From JAYRWD01 sp041918255 (GTDB taxonomy: Bacteria; Patescibacteriota; Dojkabacteria; B142; WJKM01): a DNA stretch of 5,620 nt. A program made the translations under genes and the position numbers. The notes under the pieces are model-generated. The model was not told the origin of the DNA and searched no databases. It was given only the letters and a program-made list of their open reading frames with translations. The stretch spans positions 1-5,620 of the forward strand of contig JAYRWD010000040.1 in the NCBI GenBank assembly GCA_041918255.1, written 5' to 3'. Positions 1 to 5,620 of the stretch are shown in pieces (the stretch's first letter is position 1; each line of letters starts with the position of its first letter).

Positions 1-1
1 T

Positions 2-349
2 ATCTTGATACGAAAACTTACTCGTATCATTTGGATCTACCCAAAATACTTGGTTGGCTTCGGTAGGGACAATATCGCCCGAAAAGCTTTCACAACCAAA
101 CCAATAGATATGCTGATCTTCGCTCTCGTTATTCACATCTAATTGATAAACTAGAAATGCTTCTATAATTTCTACACCTAGCTCTTCTTTTGCCTCACGT
201 TTCAACGCTTCCTCTAAAGACTCATCTTGCATGACATGACCACCGGGAAATACAATTTTTCCAGGGTCTAATCCTTTAATTTTTTTTCTTTCTTCAACAA
301 GCACCTTACCGTCTTTGTATAATATTAAAGCTACTATTAATTTACGCAT
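2..349 (-). CDS. Nudix hydrolase (8-oxo-dGTP diphosphatase-like), 3' end beyond window
   Basis: Read from the ATG at 349, the frame stays open for 116 codons to the left edge, so the C-terminus is missing. Residues 37-59 match the Nudix box G-x5-E-x7-R-E-U-x-E-E-x-G-U exactly: G37, E43, R51, E52, E55, E56, G58. These residues form the loop-helix that binds divalent metal and cleaves nucleoside diphosphate-X compounds. The start MRKLIVALILYKDGKVLVEE is the first beta strand of the fold, and FPGGHV precedes the box as in MutT/NUDT-type dNTP-cleaning enzymes. The protein has no signal peptide and should be cytoplasmic. The substrate cannot be told from the sequence; MutT-like sanitation of oxidised nucleotides is only the commonest role. 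No Shine-Dalgarno is visible, as the 20 nt before the ATG are almost pure A and T. The gene follows the 53-codon small ORF by 63 bp on the same strand. Confidence 0.92.
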   Translation of the reverse strand, partial: MRKLIVALILYKDGKVLVEERKKIKGLDPGKIVFPGGHVMQDESLEEALKREAKEELGVEIIEAFLVYQLDVNNESEDQHIYWFGCESFSGDIVPTEANQVFWVDPNDTSKFSYQD

Positions 350-398
350 AAATTTTTAATTAATTTAAAAGAGTCTATGAATACCATGCTATGACAAC

Positions 399-408
399 AT
401 CGTACGAT
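399..408. repeat. 10-bp perfect palindrome ATCGTACGAT
   Basis: ATCGTACGAT reads identically on both strands and sits in the 63-bp gap between the small ORF and the Nudix gene, about 50 bp upstream of the Nudix start. It has no loop, so it is a candidate protein-binding half-site pair rather than an RNA hairpin. Flanking bases do not extend the symmetry. A chance occurrence is quite possible. Confidence 0.25.
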
Positions 409-412
409 CTAT

Positions 413-574
413 TCATTTTATTATATCTATAAATCCCGAAATAACAATTACCCTCCTTCCCACCTCAATGAATTTCAATACGTTACAACGTTCAAAATTA
501 TCTTGGAGTCTAAATGTTAATATCGACTTAACCCCGGTATATATTCCCAACAGATTATCAACGTTTAGGAGCAT
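413..574 (-). CDS. Candidate 53-residue small protein of unknown function
   Basis: An ATG at 574, only 5 nt after the transporter stop, opens a 53-codon frame ending in TGA at 415-413. The product begins MLLNVDNLLGIYTGVKSILT and ends VGRRVIVISGFIDIIK. It is mixed in character: an Arg/Asp/Glu/Cys-containing middle, a basic GRR and a short hydrophobic strand-like VIVISGF. About two thirds of codons begin with a purine, as in true genes, and an open frame of this length is somewhat unusual in AT-rich intergenic DNA. No Shine-Dalgarno precedes it, but the tight spacing would allow translation coupled to the transporter. I do not recognise a family. It could be a real small protein, a decayed gene remnant or chance. 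A perfect AAGGAGG falls inside the frame but leads only to a six-codon TTG frame, so it probably just encodes Gly-Arg-Arg. Confidence 0.42.
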   Translation of the reverse strand: MLLNVDNLLGIYTGVKSILTFRLQDNFERCNVLKFIEVGRRVIVISGFIDIIK

Positions 575-579
575 GAAAT

Positions 580-1434
580 TTAGCCCAAAAGTATGACACC
601 GATTGTTACCATGATCCCAGCGATAATTTTACGTTTTATATATTTTGTTTCCTTTAAGAAGAACGCCGATAGTAAAACAGTTAGTAAAATCGATGATTGG
701 ATAATTGGTGATAAGTGAGATATCTTTCCTCCATTTTGGTAAGACAAATAATAACTAACAGCTTGCAGAGCGTAGAAAAATGTGAACACTGAGATAGTCA
801 ACAGCTTATTTGATTGAGTTAGTCCTTTGAGTGATTTCATTGCCCTTGGAAACAGAACTATTAGGACAATCCCCGGTAAGAACGACATAATCGAAACATA
901 AGATAAAACATCATAATTCTTTAGCAATATCACATCATTTACGACAGCTATACCTGCGCAGGTCGCAGAGAGGAGTGCAAAGCCAATCCCACGTCTTGAG
1001 CTTAAATTCATATCTTGCATATACAGTAACCCTACTGAAAAAAGAACTAATATGGTTCCTATTATGAGCTCGTTGTCAATAACTTCATTAAGAAAAATTA
1101 CGCTAAAAATAATACTGATGATGACTCCACTTGATCTTAATATCGTAACTTCGCCAGCGTTCAATCGCATCATAGCCTGGAAGCCAAAAACCGTCGACCC
1201 TGTCCAAAGCAATGCTGAGATACCATAACGTATGACATTTCCGATAGAGTATATGGGAGTCTTGAAACCTGTTGTAGAAAGAGCGAAACACAATATGATC
1301 AGTCCTAGTAATAACTGGAATACAATTGCGTATCCGATGGAATCATTATTATCATCTTTCAGAAGCACACGTTCTAGAAGAGTAGCAATTGATAAAGTTG
1401 TAACACTAATAAGGGCAAGGGTTAACCAGTTCAT
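580..1434 (-). CDS. EamA/DMT-superfamily permease, ten membrane helices
   Basis: This 284-residue integral membrane protein has ten hydrophobic segments near residues 3-20, 33-52, 68-87, 96-118, 121-140, 149-165, 176-196, 210-232, 241-260 and 267-283. That matches the length and topology of drug/metabolite transporters of the EamA group. The duplicated EamA unit is visible: each half ends in a similar block, FLNEVIDNELIIGTILVLF at 114-132 and FLKETKYIKRKIIAGIMVTI at 259-278, with the typical acidic residue after FL. Family members export or import small metabolites such as amino acids, nucleotide precursors, sugars or drugs by secondary transport. The substrate cannot be deduced here. The start at 1434 places helix 1 directly at the N-terminus. 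The best ribosome-site candidate, AGGA, lies 12 nt upstream and is weak. The gene is followed after 5 nt by a small ORF. Assignment to the superfamily is strong, to a substrate none. Confidence 0.9.
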   Translation of the reverse strand: MNWLTLALISVTTLSIATLLERVLLKDDNNDSIGYAIVFQLLLGLIILCFALSTTGFKTPIYSIGNVIRYGISALLWTGSTVFGFQAMMRLNAGEVTILRSSGVIISIIFSVIFLNEVIDNELIIGTILVLFSVGLLYMQDMNLSSRRGIGFALLSATCAGIAVVNDVILLKNYDVLSYVSIMSFLPGIVLIVLFPRAMKSLKGLTQSNKLLTISVFTFFYALQAVSYYLSYQNGGKISHLSPIIQSSILLTVLLSAFFLKETKYIKRKIIAGIMVTIGVILLG

Positions 1435-1554
1435 CTGTATTTAGGTTCCTATCTAATTAAGCTACTTTGAAAACATTAACAAAACTGAAATACGAATTTA
1501 CACATAAGTGTTTAGTTAAAAACGGGTTCAAAATACTCTGTCTTAAATTTTTAT

Positions 1555-1560
1555 ATTATA
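1555..1560 (-). promoter_or_regulatory. Possible -10 box upstream of the transporter gene
   Basis: Reading the minus strand, TATAAT (perfect consensus) occurs about 120 nt before the transporter start, in the 209-bp gap after the DUF3592 gene, the largest gap between the genes called here. No convincing -35 hexamer lies 16-18 nt upstream, and the region is so AT-rich that a chance match is likely. It is offered because a gap of this size is where a separate promoter for the transporter, small ORF and Nudix run would be expected. Nothing else in the gap (1435-1643) stands out, and no GC-rich hairpin followed by T residues is visible. Confidence 0.22.
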
Positions 1561-1643
1561 CTTTGGTTATAAACTTCTTATAGCTAGTGCAACGTCATAC
1601 ACCTGATCATCATTACAATGAACAATTTCCTTAACCCTAGTAT

Positions 1644-2345
1644 CTATGACACTAATTCAGGCAAAAAGGTTGTGTCCATAAAATATTTACGAAAATTATC
1701 TGTCTCAACGAAAACAGTAATTTTCCTGTCCTTCGCATAGTTAGTTGGATCATACCAGATATTATCGCTATAGAATTCGTAAACCTTGTTCGTTGAATCA
1801 TCCATCCATTGAGAAACAATTCGAAATGGACTTTCTCCATTTATAATTATCTGTGTATTTCTTTCAACGCCGGAGTAATCAGTTTCGATTTTTCTTCCAT
1901 AAGCCAAAAGTTTCTCTTTGAGCTTTCTTCTATATATTTCGGAGATTTTAAACCCAAATCCTATCCCTGCTATGCTTACAGCCAAGACTCCAGATAATAT
2001 TGGCATGAACCATATCTCCGAAAATGAGTTTACAATAGCCGAAGATGGTGAAGACGCTAAATATATCACCTCAAGTTTCTCTCCGTTCACGTACGGACGG
2101 TAAGAATAAGAAGTTTTTGATTTAAATTCATGCTCATCCCCTTCCTCGGTTTTAAACATTACAGTAGTATAGTACATATTGTCTCTATCATCCCATGTTA
2201 CTTGTTTAGCTACGCCTTCAACCTTGATTCCTTTGGTCGTAAATCGAATTTGCCAAATGGTCAAAAATATAGAAATAATGCCCAGAACTATGCCAAAAGT
2301 TAGAAGTGCAGCCGATAGATATTTATATATTTTTGGGTTGTACAT
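1644..2345 (-). CDS. DUF3592 domain-containing membrane protein
   Basis: The 233-residue protein has one membrane helix at 9-31, an external beta-rich stretch at about 38-108 and a second helix at 112-133, then a charged cytoplasmic or peripheral tail. The middle part follows the DUF3592 pattern: GVAKQV, then YYTTVMFKTEEGDEHEF, then VNGEKLEVIYLASSPSSAIV, where family members usually show a 'G..v.V.YdP.nP..A' block. After helix 2, residues 146-233 contain NTQIIINGESPFRIVSQW, then FYSDNIWYDPTNY and VFVETDNFRKYFMDTTFLP. I recall a similar tail following DUF3592 segments in other bacterial proteins, so it may be a second, related beta domain. The function of the family is unknown. The ATG lies 20 nt after the stop of the Hint gene, with no Shine-Dalgarno in the AT-only spacer, so the two are probably co-transcribed. 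The family call is from pattern memory and moderately sure. Confidence 0.8.
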   Translation of the reverse strand: MYNPKIYKYLSAALLTFGIVLGIISIFLTIWQIRFTTKGIKVEGVAKQVTWDDRDNMYYTTVMFKTEEGDEHEFKSKTSYSYRPYVNGEKLEVIYLASSPSSAIVNSFSEIWFMPILSGVLAVSIAGIGFGFKISEIYRRKLKEKLLAYGRKIETDYSGVERNTQIIINGESPFRIVSQWMDDSTNKVYEFYSDNIWYDPTNYAKDRKITVFVETDNFRKYFMDTTFLPELVS

Positions 2346-2365
2346 AACAAAATATATTTAAAAAA

Positions 2366-3796
2366 TCAGTGTAAGGTACTATCAACTAAGATACCATTAG
2401 CAAAATAATAACCAGTTTCACCAGAAGGCAATATATCGAAAGTATATTTCCCATTGTAATTTACTCGTTTTACAGAAATAACCCTGCCCTTGTCATAAAT
2501 CTCACCAACCTCAATATTACCGACGGTTCTACCATCAATTGTTGGATGTCCGGGAGAAACTAACAAAGATCGACCATCGGCAAATAATAGCTTAACCATT
2601 TCATGATCAACTGGAACTTGTGTATTACTCCACTTGATGACTTTTCCTTCAACACGTTTGCCCGATTTGTTTATAGTCCAAATCGACATACCATCTTGCA
2701 AATTCTCAACAGGAACTAAGCCTCTCGGGGTATCGATAAGAGTTCCTTCGGCAAGACATATTGGACAAATTCGCGTATAACCCTTGAGTTGACAGTAATA
2801 TTTCGGTGGTGGCTCACCTTCTCGCGCTAGTGGAGCGCCGCACCCTTGTACGCATTCGAAGTCAAGTGGGCAGCTTTTATCATCGGCTCCGCTGCATTCC
2901 CTCCCAATAGGAGCGATACAAATATTTTTATGACACAAATTTCCTGAAACACAATCCGAGTCAATAGAACAACTATTTCCTACCTTTAATTTACATTCGC
3001 CTTCGATTATTATATGAGTAGAATTGCAGGTAGGATCGTTATCAGGACAAGCTGTACCGCTTCCTTGCACTTCTTGACAAATATATTGTGACGAAGGACA
3101 ATCACTATCATTTATGCATTCATACTCGGCGGTGGGACATCTAGCAAACTCGCAATTTGGACCTATTCTGCTAACAAAGGACCCATCCGGACACGTTTTC
3201 ACTTCTTGAGTACAACTTCGGCTAGTTTGAGTAGGGCTGATAATACTGGGCTTGGCTAGTATTATGGGTATCTCTAGGGCATCGTCATTTTCAGGCAATC
3301 CTGATGGATTATCTTTTTGTAAGATAAGGCTGGCTTTGTTGCTATAAGCATTATTATCCATTGTAAATGTTAGCGTAGCCTCAAACGGAACAAACTCATT
3401 AGTCATCCAATCGCCTTTTGCCATAGCAACTCCTTCAGCTATTATCAATCCATCCCAATTTGTAAGTACAATGGGAAAGCTTGCCTCAAAATACCAGGAT
3501 CCACGGGCTTCACCCGTAATGACTAAAGGACTATCGATAATTTGGTTCGGGCGAGGATAAGCAACTCGTATCAGATCTAACTTTTCAAGTTCATTGCCTA
3601 TATATTCTACAAATATTTGCTTTCCTTCTTTACATTGAGCTGGGTACGTTTCCATTACAGGATTACCTGCATCCACACACTCTTCAAAATTTGTAATGGT
3701 GGTCTTCCTTTCGAGATTCGGAGATTTCGTCACTAAAACTGTGACTATTAGGGAAAATACGCAGACTAAGAAGGTATAGAGTAAGACTCTTTTCAT
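2366..3796 (-). CDS. Membrane-anchored Gmad2 / Cys-rich / C-terminal Hint domain protein
   Basis: This 476-residue exported protein is modular. Residues 4-22 form an N-terminal membrane anchor; there is no lipobox Cys. Residues 36-64 are a small two-cysteine unit (NFEECVDAGNPVMETYPAQC). Residues 75-160 resemble the Gmad2 immunoglobulin-like domain, with YPRPNQIIDSPLVITGEARG and a later GDW. A Thr/Ser/Pro linker leads to a Cys-rich part, first TCPDGSFVSR and GPNCEFARCP (201-221), then spaced cysteines at 227-344 including CSIDSDCVSGNLC. The C-terminus (347-476) is a Hint domain: C347 in CLAEGTLIDTP as block-A nucleophile, SPGHP with H417 as the block-B His, and YTFDI plus YYFANGILVDSTLH at the end. 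The terminal His-Asn of splicing inteins is replaced by Asp-Ser, followed by TLH, so autocatalytic cleavage or attachment at C347 is possible, but splicing is not expected. An in-frame TAA lies seven codons above the ATG with no start between, fixing the start. The cellular role is unknown, probably extracytoplasmic display. Confidence 0.92.
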   Translation of the reverse strand: MKRVLLYTFLVCVFSLIVTVLVTKSPNLERKTTITNFEECVDAGNPVMETYPAQCKEGKQIFVEYIGNELEKLDLIRVAYPRPNQIIDSPLVITGEARGSWYFEASFPIVLTNWDGLIIAEGVAMAKGDWMTNEFVPFEATLTFTMDNNAYSNKASLILQKDNPSGLPENDDALEIPIILAKPSIISPTQTSRSCTQEVKTCPDGSFVSRIGPNCEFARCPTAEYECINDSDCPSSQYICQEVQGSGTACPDNDPTCNSTHIIIEGECKLKVGNSCSIDSDCVSGNLCHKNICIAPIGRECSGADDKSCPLDFECVQGCGAPLAREGEPPPKYYCQLKGYTRICPICLAEGTLIDTPRGLVPVENLQDGMSIWTINKSGKRVEGKVIKWSNTQVPVDHEMVKLLFADGRSLLVSPGHPTIDGRTVGNIEVGEIYDKGRVISVKRVNYNGKYTFDILPSGETGYYFANGILVDSTLH

Positions 3797-3898
3797 CGAT
3801 ATGTGTTTGATAAATTATTGATCCTTCTTATTTTATCAGAACTGACTTAGTAGTAAGGAAATTGGTCTAAAAACCGTGTCAAAATTTATCAAGTGTAA

Positions 3899-4303
3899 CT
3901 ATCTATTTATAAAAGTAATGGTAAATTGCAACACAGTCGCAAATGAGACCCACAACAAATAAGGTACATTTGTATAAACTATCCACCGCAATGCTGGCTG
4001 GCTATGCCAAACCATAAATAAGGCCCAAATTAAAGTGCCAAGTACAAATGTTATATCAATCGCCGCAAGCAAATTATTTTTCAAGCCAAATTGAATAGGT
4101 GTAAAGGCGAAGTTAAAAATAAGGTTAAGTACAAATGGCAACGCTAGCATGGCCGGAACCTGTTTTGTATAAACTTTATAAAATATAGTACCAAAAGATA
4201 TTGCAATGAAAGCATATAAAACCATCCAAACCGGTCCGAAAAGCCAGCTTGGCGGTGCCCAGCTTGGTTTAACTAGTTGTGAATACCAATTGTAAGTGTT
4301 CAT
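3899..4303 (-). CDS. tspO: TspO/MBR family protein, short form lacking the usual first helix
   Basis: The N-terminal block WYSQLVKPSWAPP followed by WLFGPVWMVLY is the hallmark of the TspO/translocator protein family of tryptophan-rich membrane proteins, which bind porphyrins and related ligands and act in stress or tetrapyrrole responses. The rest also fits: a middle helix with LNLIFNFAFTPIQF, which resembles Bacillus TspO, and the C-terminal NVPYLLWVSFATVLQF before helix end. The protein has 134 residues against roughly 150-160 usually. Four helices are visible (about 18-45, 49-70, 77-99, 106-131), while TspO normally has five. The missing one is the first, because only five residues precede WYSQL. 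An in-frame TAA at 4324-4322, with six start-free codons between it and the ATG, rules out a longer N-terminus. No Shine-Dalgarno is visible. Family assignment is secure; ligand and role here are inferred only from the family. Confidence 0.93.
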   Translation of the reverse strand: MNTYNWYSQLVKPSWAPPSWLFGPVWMVLYAFIAISFGTIFYKVYTKQVPAMLALPFVLNLIFNFAFTPIQFGLKNNLLAAIDITFVLGTLIWALFMVWHSQPALRWIVYTNVPYLLWVSFATVLQFTITFINR

Positions 4304-4393
4304 TATGAGTTTATACTTAGTTTATATTTTAAATTAATAACTTTGATTGTTTGCACTAGTATTCCGAGCTAACGTTCATGTTTCAAAATATCA

Positions 4394-5299
4394 TTATTCT
4401 GAAAAAAAATCTTTTCCATTCATAATCTCAAGTGGTAAAGTCGGTGGTGGACCATCAAGATATTTATTCAACTCTATTGCTTGCCTACGCAATTTTTCTT
4501 CATAACCCAAAACCATAAGTGTGTTACCGCTGGCCAACCCCTTCTCGGTACATAGTTTTCCTTCTCTGTATATTCTAGCGTCTCCTGTTGGTCCGGATCT
4601 GTTGTCAATCTTATTTTCACTAAATTTCCACGCATCAACCATTTTCTCACCATCAAGCGACCATAAGAATATTACAATATAAGAAGCGTTTGTATAATAT
4701 TTATCTGCCCGGATTATTCCAAAGATATAATTCTCAAGCTCTTTCCTCGAGAATCCCTGATATGCATCCTTTGCGCCGACATCAGGCCACACAATAATTT
4801 GTAAACCGTCTAGAAAGAAATCCATGTCTTTATAAAATGAATGATTAGGTTTATATTCAAATTCCAGACGAGGAGATTGTCCTTGCTCCCAAATACTCAC
4901 AAATAGTTGTTTTAGATTTTCCGCGAATTTCTTATCATTAATTATCAGAAGTTCATCATTATTATAAATCGCAATATTATCATCGAATATCAATATCTCA
5001 TTTTCAATCTTAAAGATATCTTTTGGCACATAGCGGAACGTCATAACCTTATTCACAAATTCTCCATTTCCGGTAAATTTAGGTATAACCGGTATATTTG
5101 TAATTTGTTTGACCTTAACATTATTCTTGACAAAGTTCTTCCTGATTTCTTCTGCTTTCTCCCTCTCAAATAAATCGGACATTTCACCCTTCTCAAAAAT
5201 GAAGACCTCTTTGCTTTTAGCCATCGAAGAACTTAGCGAAATCTCATATAAGTCTTCCTTCGTAGCCTTTTTTAATTTTGTTGTAAAATCCTTTATCAT
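4394..5299 (-). CDS. Uncharacterised 301-residue protein, possibly TrmB-effector-like without DNA-binding domain
   Basis: This is a soluble, charged protein with no signal peptide or membrane helix. I do not recognise it with certainty. Residues 15-140 have alternating strands and helices: EVFIFEKGEMS, then a helical EEIRKNFVKNNVKVKQITN, then FRYVPKDIF, ILIFDDNIAIYNNDELLII and FAENLKQLFVSIWEQG. This order (a charged helix with a VKVKQIT strand, a 'dd.ia.y....lliI' hairpin, a final 'F...W' helix) resembles the phospholipase-D-fold effector half of TrmB-type regulators. Neither the catalytic HxK motif nor an N-terminal winged helix is present. Residues 141-301 are a distinct part with FEYKPNHSFYKDMDFFLDG, IIVWPDVGAKDAY, IFLWSLDGEKMVDAWKF, a GPTGDAR loop and a conserved-looking ASGNTLMVLGYEEKLRRQ before a Pro-rich end. 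The start MIKDF lacks a Shine-Dalgarno. The resemblance to TrmB is a weak inference; the reading frame itself is solid. Confidence 0.85.
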   Translation of the reverse strand: MIKDFTTKLKKATKEDLYEISLSSSMAKSKEVFIFEKGEMSDLFEREKAEEIRKNFVKNNVKVKQITNIPVIPKFTGNGEFVNKVMTFRYVPKDIFKIENEILIFDDNIAIYNNDELLIINDKKFAENLKQLFVSIWEQGQSPRLEFEYKPNHSFYKDMDFFLDGLQIIVWPDVGAKDAYQGFSRKELENYIFGIIRADKYYTNASYIVIFLWSLDGEKMVDAWKFSENKIDNRSGPTGDARIYREGKLCTEKGLASGNTLMVLGYEEKLRRQAIELNKYLDGPPPTLPLEIMNGKDFFSE

Positions 5300-5357
5300 A
5301 TAAACTGTGTTTAATGTTCCATAAACTCTCTAAGTACGGTTATTTCGAGTGATTAAA

Positions 5358-5389
5358 AATATATTTCGCTAGGAATAGTTTCTTGCCAA
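5358..5389 (-). promoter_or_regulatory. Weak promoter-like pair upstream of the 301-residue gene
   Basis: On the minus strand TTGGCA (5389-5384, five of six matches to a -35) is followed after 20 nt by TATATT (5363-5358, five of six to a -10), about 60 nt before the start of the 301-residue gene. The spacer is longer than the optimal 17 nt and the DNA is AT-rich, so this is only a candidate. The 106-bp gap 5300-5405 otherwise holds nothing I can identify. Confidence 0.18.
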
Positions 5390-5405
5390 ATGAATATCTG
5401 CTTTC

Positions 5406-5573
5406 CTACGCTCCGAGAAACTTTAGAGCTTCATATACAAGAAATATCGGCCAAACAAATGACTTCAATAACGCCAAAATTCCAGTTAGAAAACTTGTAG
5501 ACGTAGATAGATAATATACTGCTGCCCCTATAAGCCCCAAACTATAAATAGCCTCACCTCCATGTTGTCTCAT
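5406..5573 (-). CDS. 55-residue hydrophobic small protein
   Basis: The ATG at 5573 opens a 55-codon frame closed by TAG at 5408-5406. The product begins MRQHGGEAIYSLGLIGAAVY and ends KSFVWPIFLVYEALKFLGA. It has a polar, Gly-rich N-terminus, then two hydrophobic stretches (about residues 9-22 and 27-48) split by a Ser/Thr-rich turn (STSTS), and a short amphipathic end after the WP pair. The pattern 'GG.AIYslGliGA.vY ... F..GiLa.lKs.vWP.flvYe.LkfL' matches a small protein I recall as recurrent in low-GC environmental bacterial genomes, though without a function. A membrane-associated role is likely from composition. No Shine-Dalgarno is seen; a TATAAAT lies directly before the ATG. The gene is followed after 106 bp by the 301-residue gene. 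The evidence for a real gene is the clear family-like pattern and the coding-like composition. Confidence 0.8.
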   Translation of the reverse strand: MRQHGGEAIYSLGLIGAAVYYLSTSTSFLTGILALLKSFVWPIFLVYEALKFLGA

Positions 5574-5590
5574 ATTTATAGGCTTAATAA

Positions 5591-5620
5591 TTATTTTAAT
5601 TCACCGATAATTACAACATA
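5591..5620 (-). CDS. Possible C-terminal end of an upstream gene
   Basis: Of the three minus-strand frames entering from the right edge, one reads YVVIIGELK and then TAA (5593-5591), 17 nt before the start of the 55-residue gene. The other two frames hit stops within five codons. A hydrophobic strand ending in a charged Lys is plausible as a protein C-terminus, but nine residues are far too few to assign a family or to exclude chance. Confidence 0.3.
   Translation of the reverse strand, partial: YVVIIGELK

Noticed and set aside
375..416. A 13-codon frame (MNRSYDVVIAWYS) whose ATG overlaps the TGA of the 53-codon ORF in an ATGA arrangement.
   Set aside because: The overlap resembles translational coupling, but the frame is too short and matches nothing recognisable. 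ATGA overlaps are common by chance in AT-rich DNA.
1232..1444. Plus-strand open frame of 70 codons within the transporter gene.
   Set aside because: It is antisense to a clear ten-helix transporter, with no recognisable features. The other short plus-strand frames across the window are likewise shadows of minus-strand genes.
1500..1511. A small hairpin ACAC-ATAA-GTGT near the end of the DUF3592 transcript.
   Set aside because: The four-pair stem is too weak for an intrinsic terminator, has no T-run on the correct strand and lies over 130 nt beyond the stop.
1574..1661. A minus-strand open stretch reading VKEIVHCNDDQVYDVALAIRSL before a TAA, in the gap after the DUF3592 gene.
   Set aside because: It looks oddly protein-like but has no ATG, GTG or TTG in frame after the preceding stop, and it is under 30 codons. 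A decayed gene end is possible but unsupported.
3877..3882. A consensus -35 hexamer TTGACA on the minus strand upstream of the Hint gene.
   Set aside because: No -10-like sequence occurs 16-18 nt downstream; the nearest TAAAAT is about 40 nt away.

Overview
The window looks like a low-GC chromosomal segment from a member of the Candidate Phyla Radiation (Patescibacteria), perhaps a Paceibacteria/Parcubacteria-like lineage. The placement is an inference. It rests on a secreted protein combining a Gmad2-like domain, a Cys-rich region and a C-terminal Hint domain with the TCPDGSFVSR / GPNCEFARCP signature, which I associate with this group. A short TspO protein, a roughly 55-residue hydrophobic small protein and a near absence of Shine-Dalgarno sequences also fit. 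Genes end in TAA, TAG and TGA and none needs TGA read as an amino acid, so the standard bacterial code applies.

Every supported gene lies on the minus strand, so transcription runs from right to left. In that order: (1) a possible last few codons of an upstream gene (5591-5620); (2) a 55-residue hydrophobic small protein (5406-5573); (3) a 301-residue unassigned protein that may contain a phospholipase-D-fold, TrmB-effector-like half with no DNA-binding domain (4394-5299); (4) a short TspO/MBR family membrane protein lacking the usual first helix (3899-4303); (5) the membrane-anchored multidomain Hint protein (2366-3796); (6) a DUF3592-type membrane protein only 20 nt further on (1644-2345); (7) a ten-helix EamA/DMT transporter (580-1434); (8) a candidate 53-residue small ORF beginning 5 nt after the transporter stop (413-574); (9) a Nudix hydrolase cut by the left edge of the window (2-349).

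The arrangement suggests loose same-strand runs. The Hint and DUF3592 genes form one tight pair, and the transporter, small ORF and Nudix gene another possible run. Gaps of about 90 to 210 bp separate the rest. I found no rRNA, tRNA, CRISPR array, insertion sequence or convincing intrinsic terminator. There is no gene-free stretch over 300 bp once the two small ORFs are included. No single pathway links the genes. Five of the proteins are membrane-embedded or exported, so the shared theme is the cell envelope, with one nucleotide-metabolism enzyme and one possible sensor-like protein.
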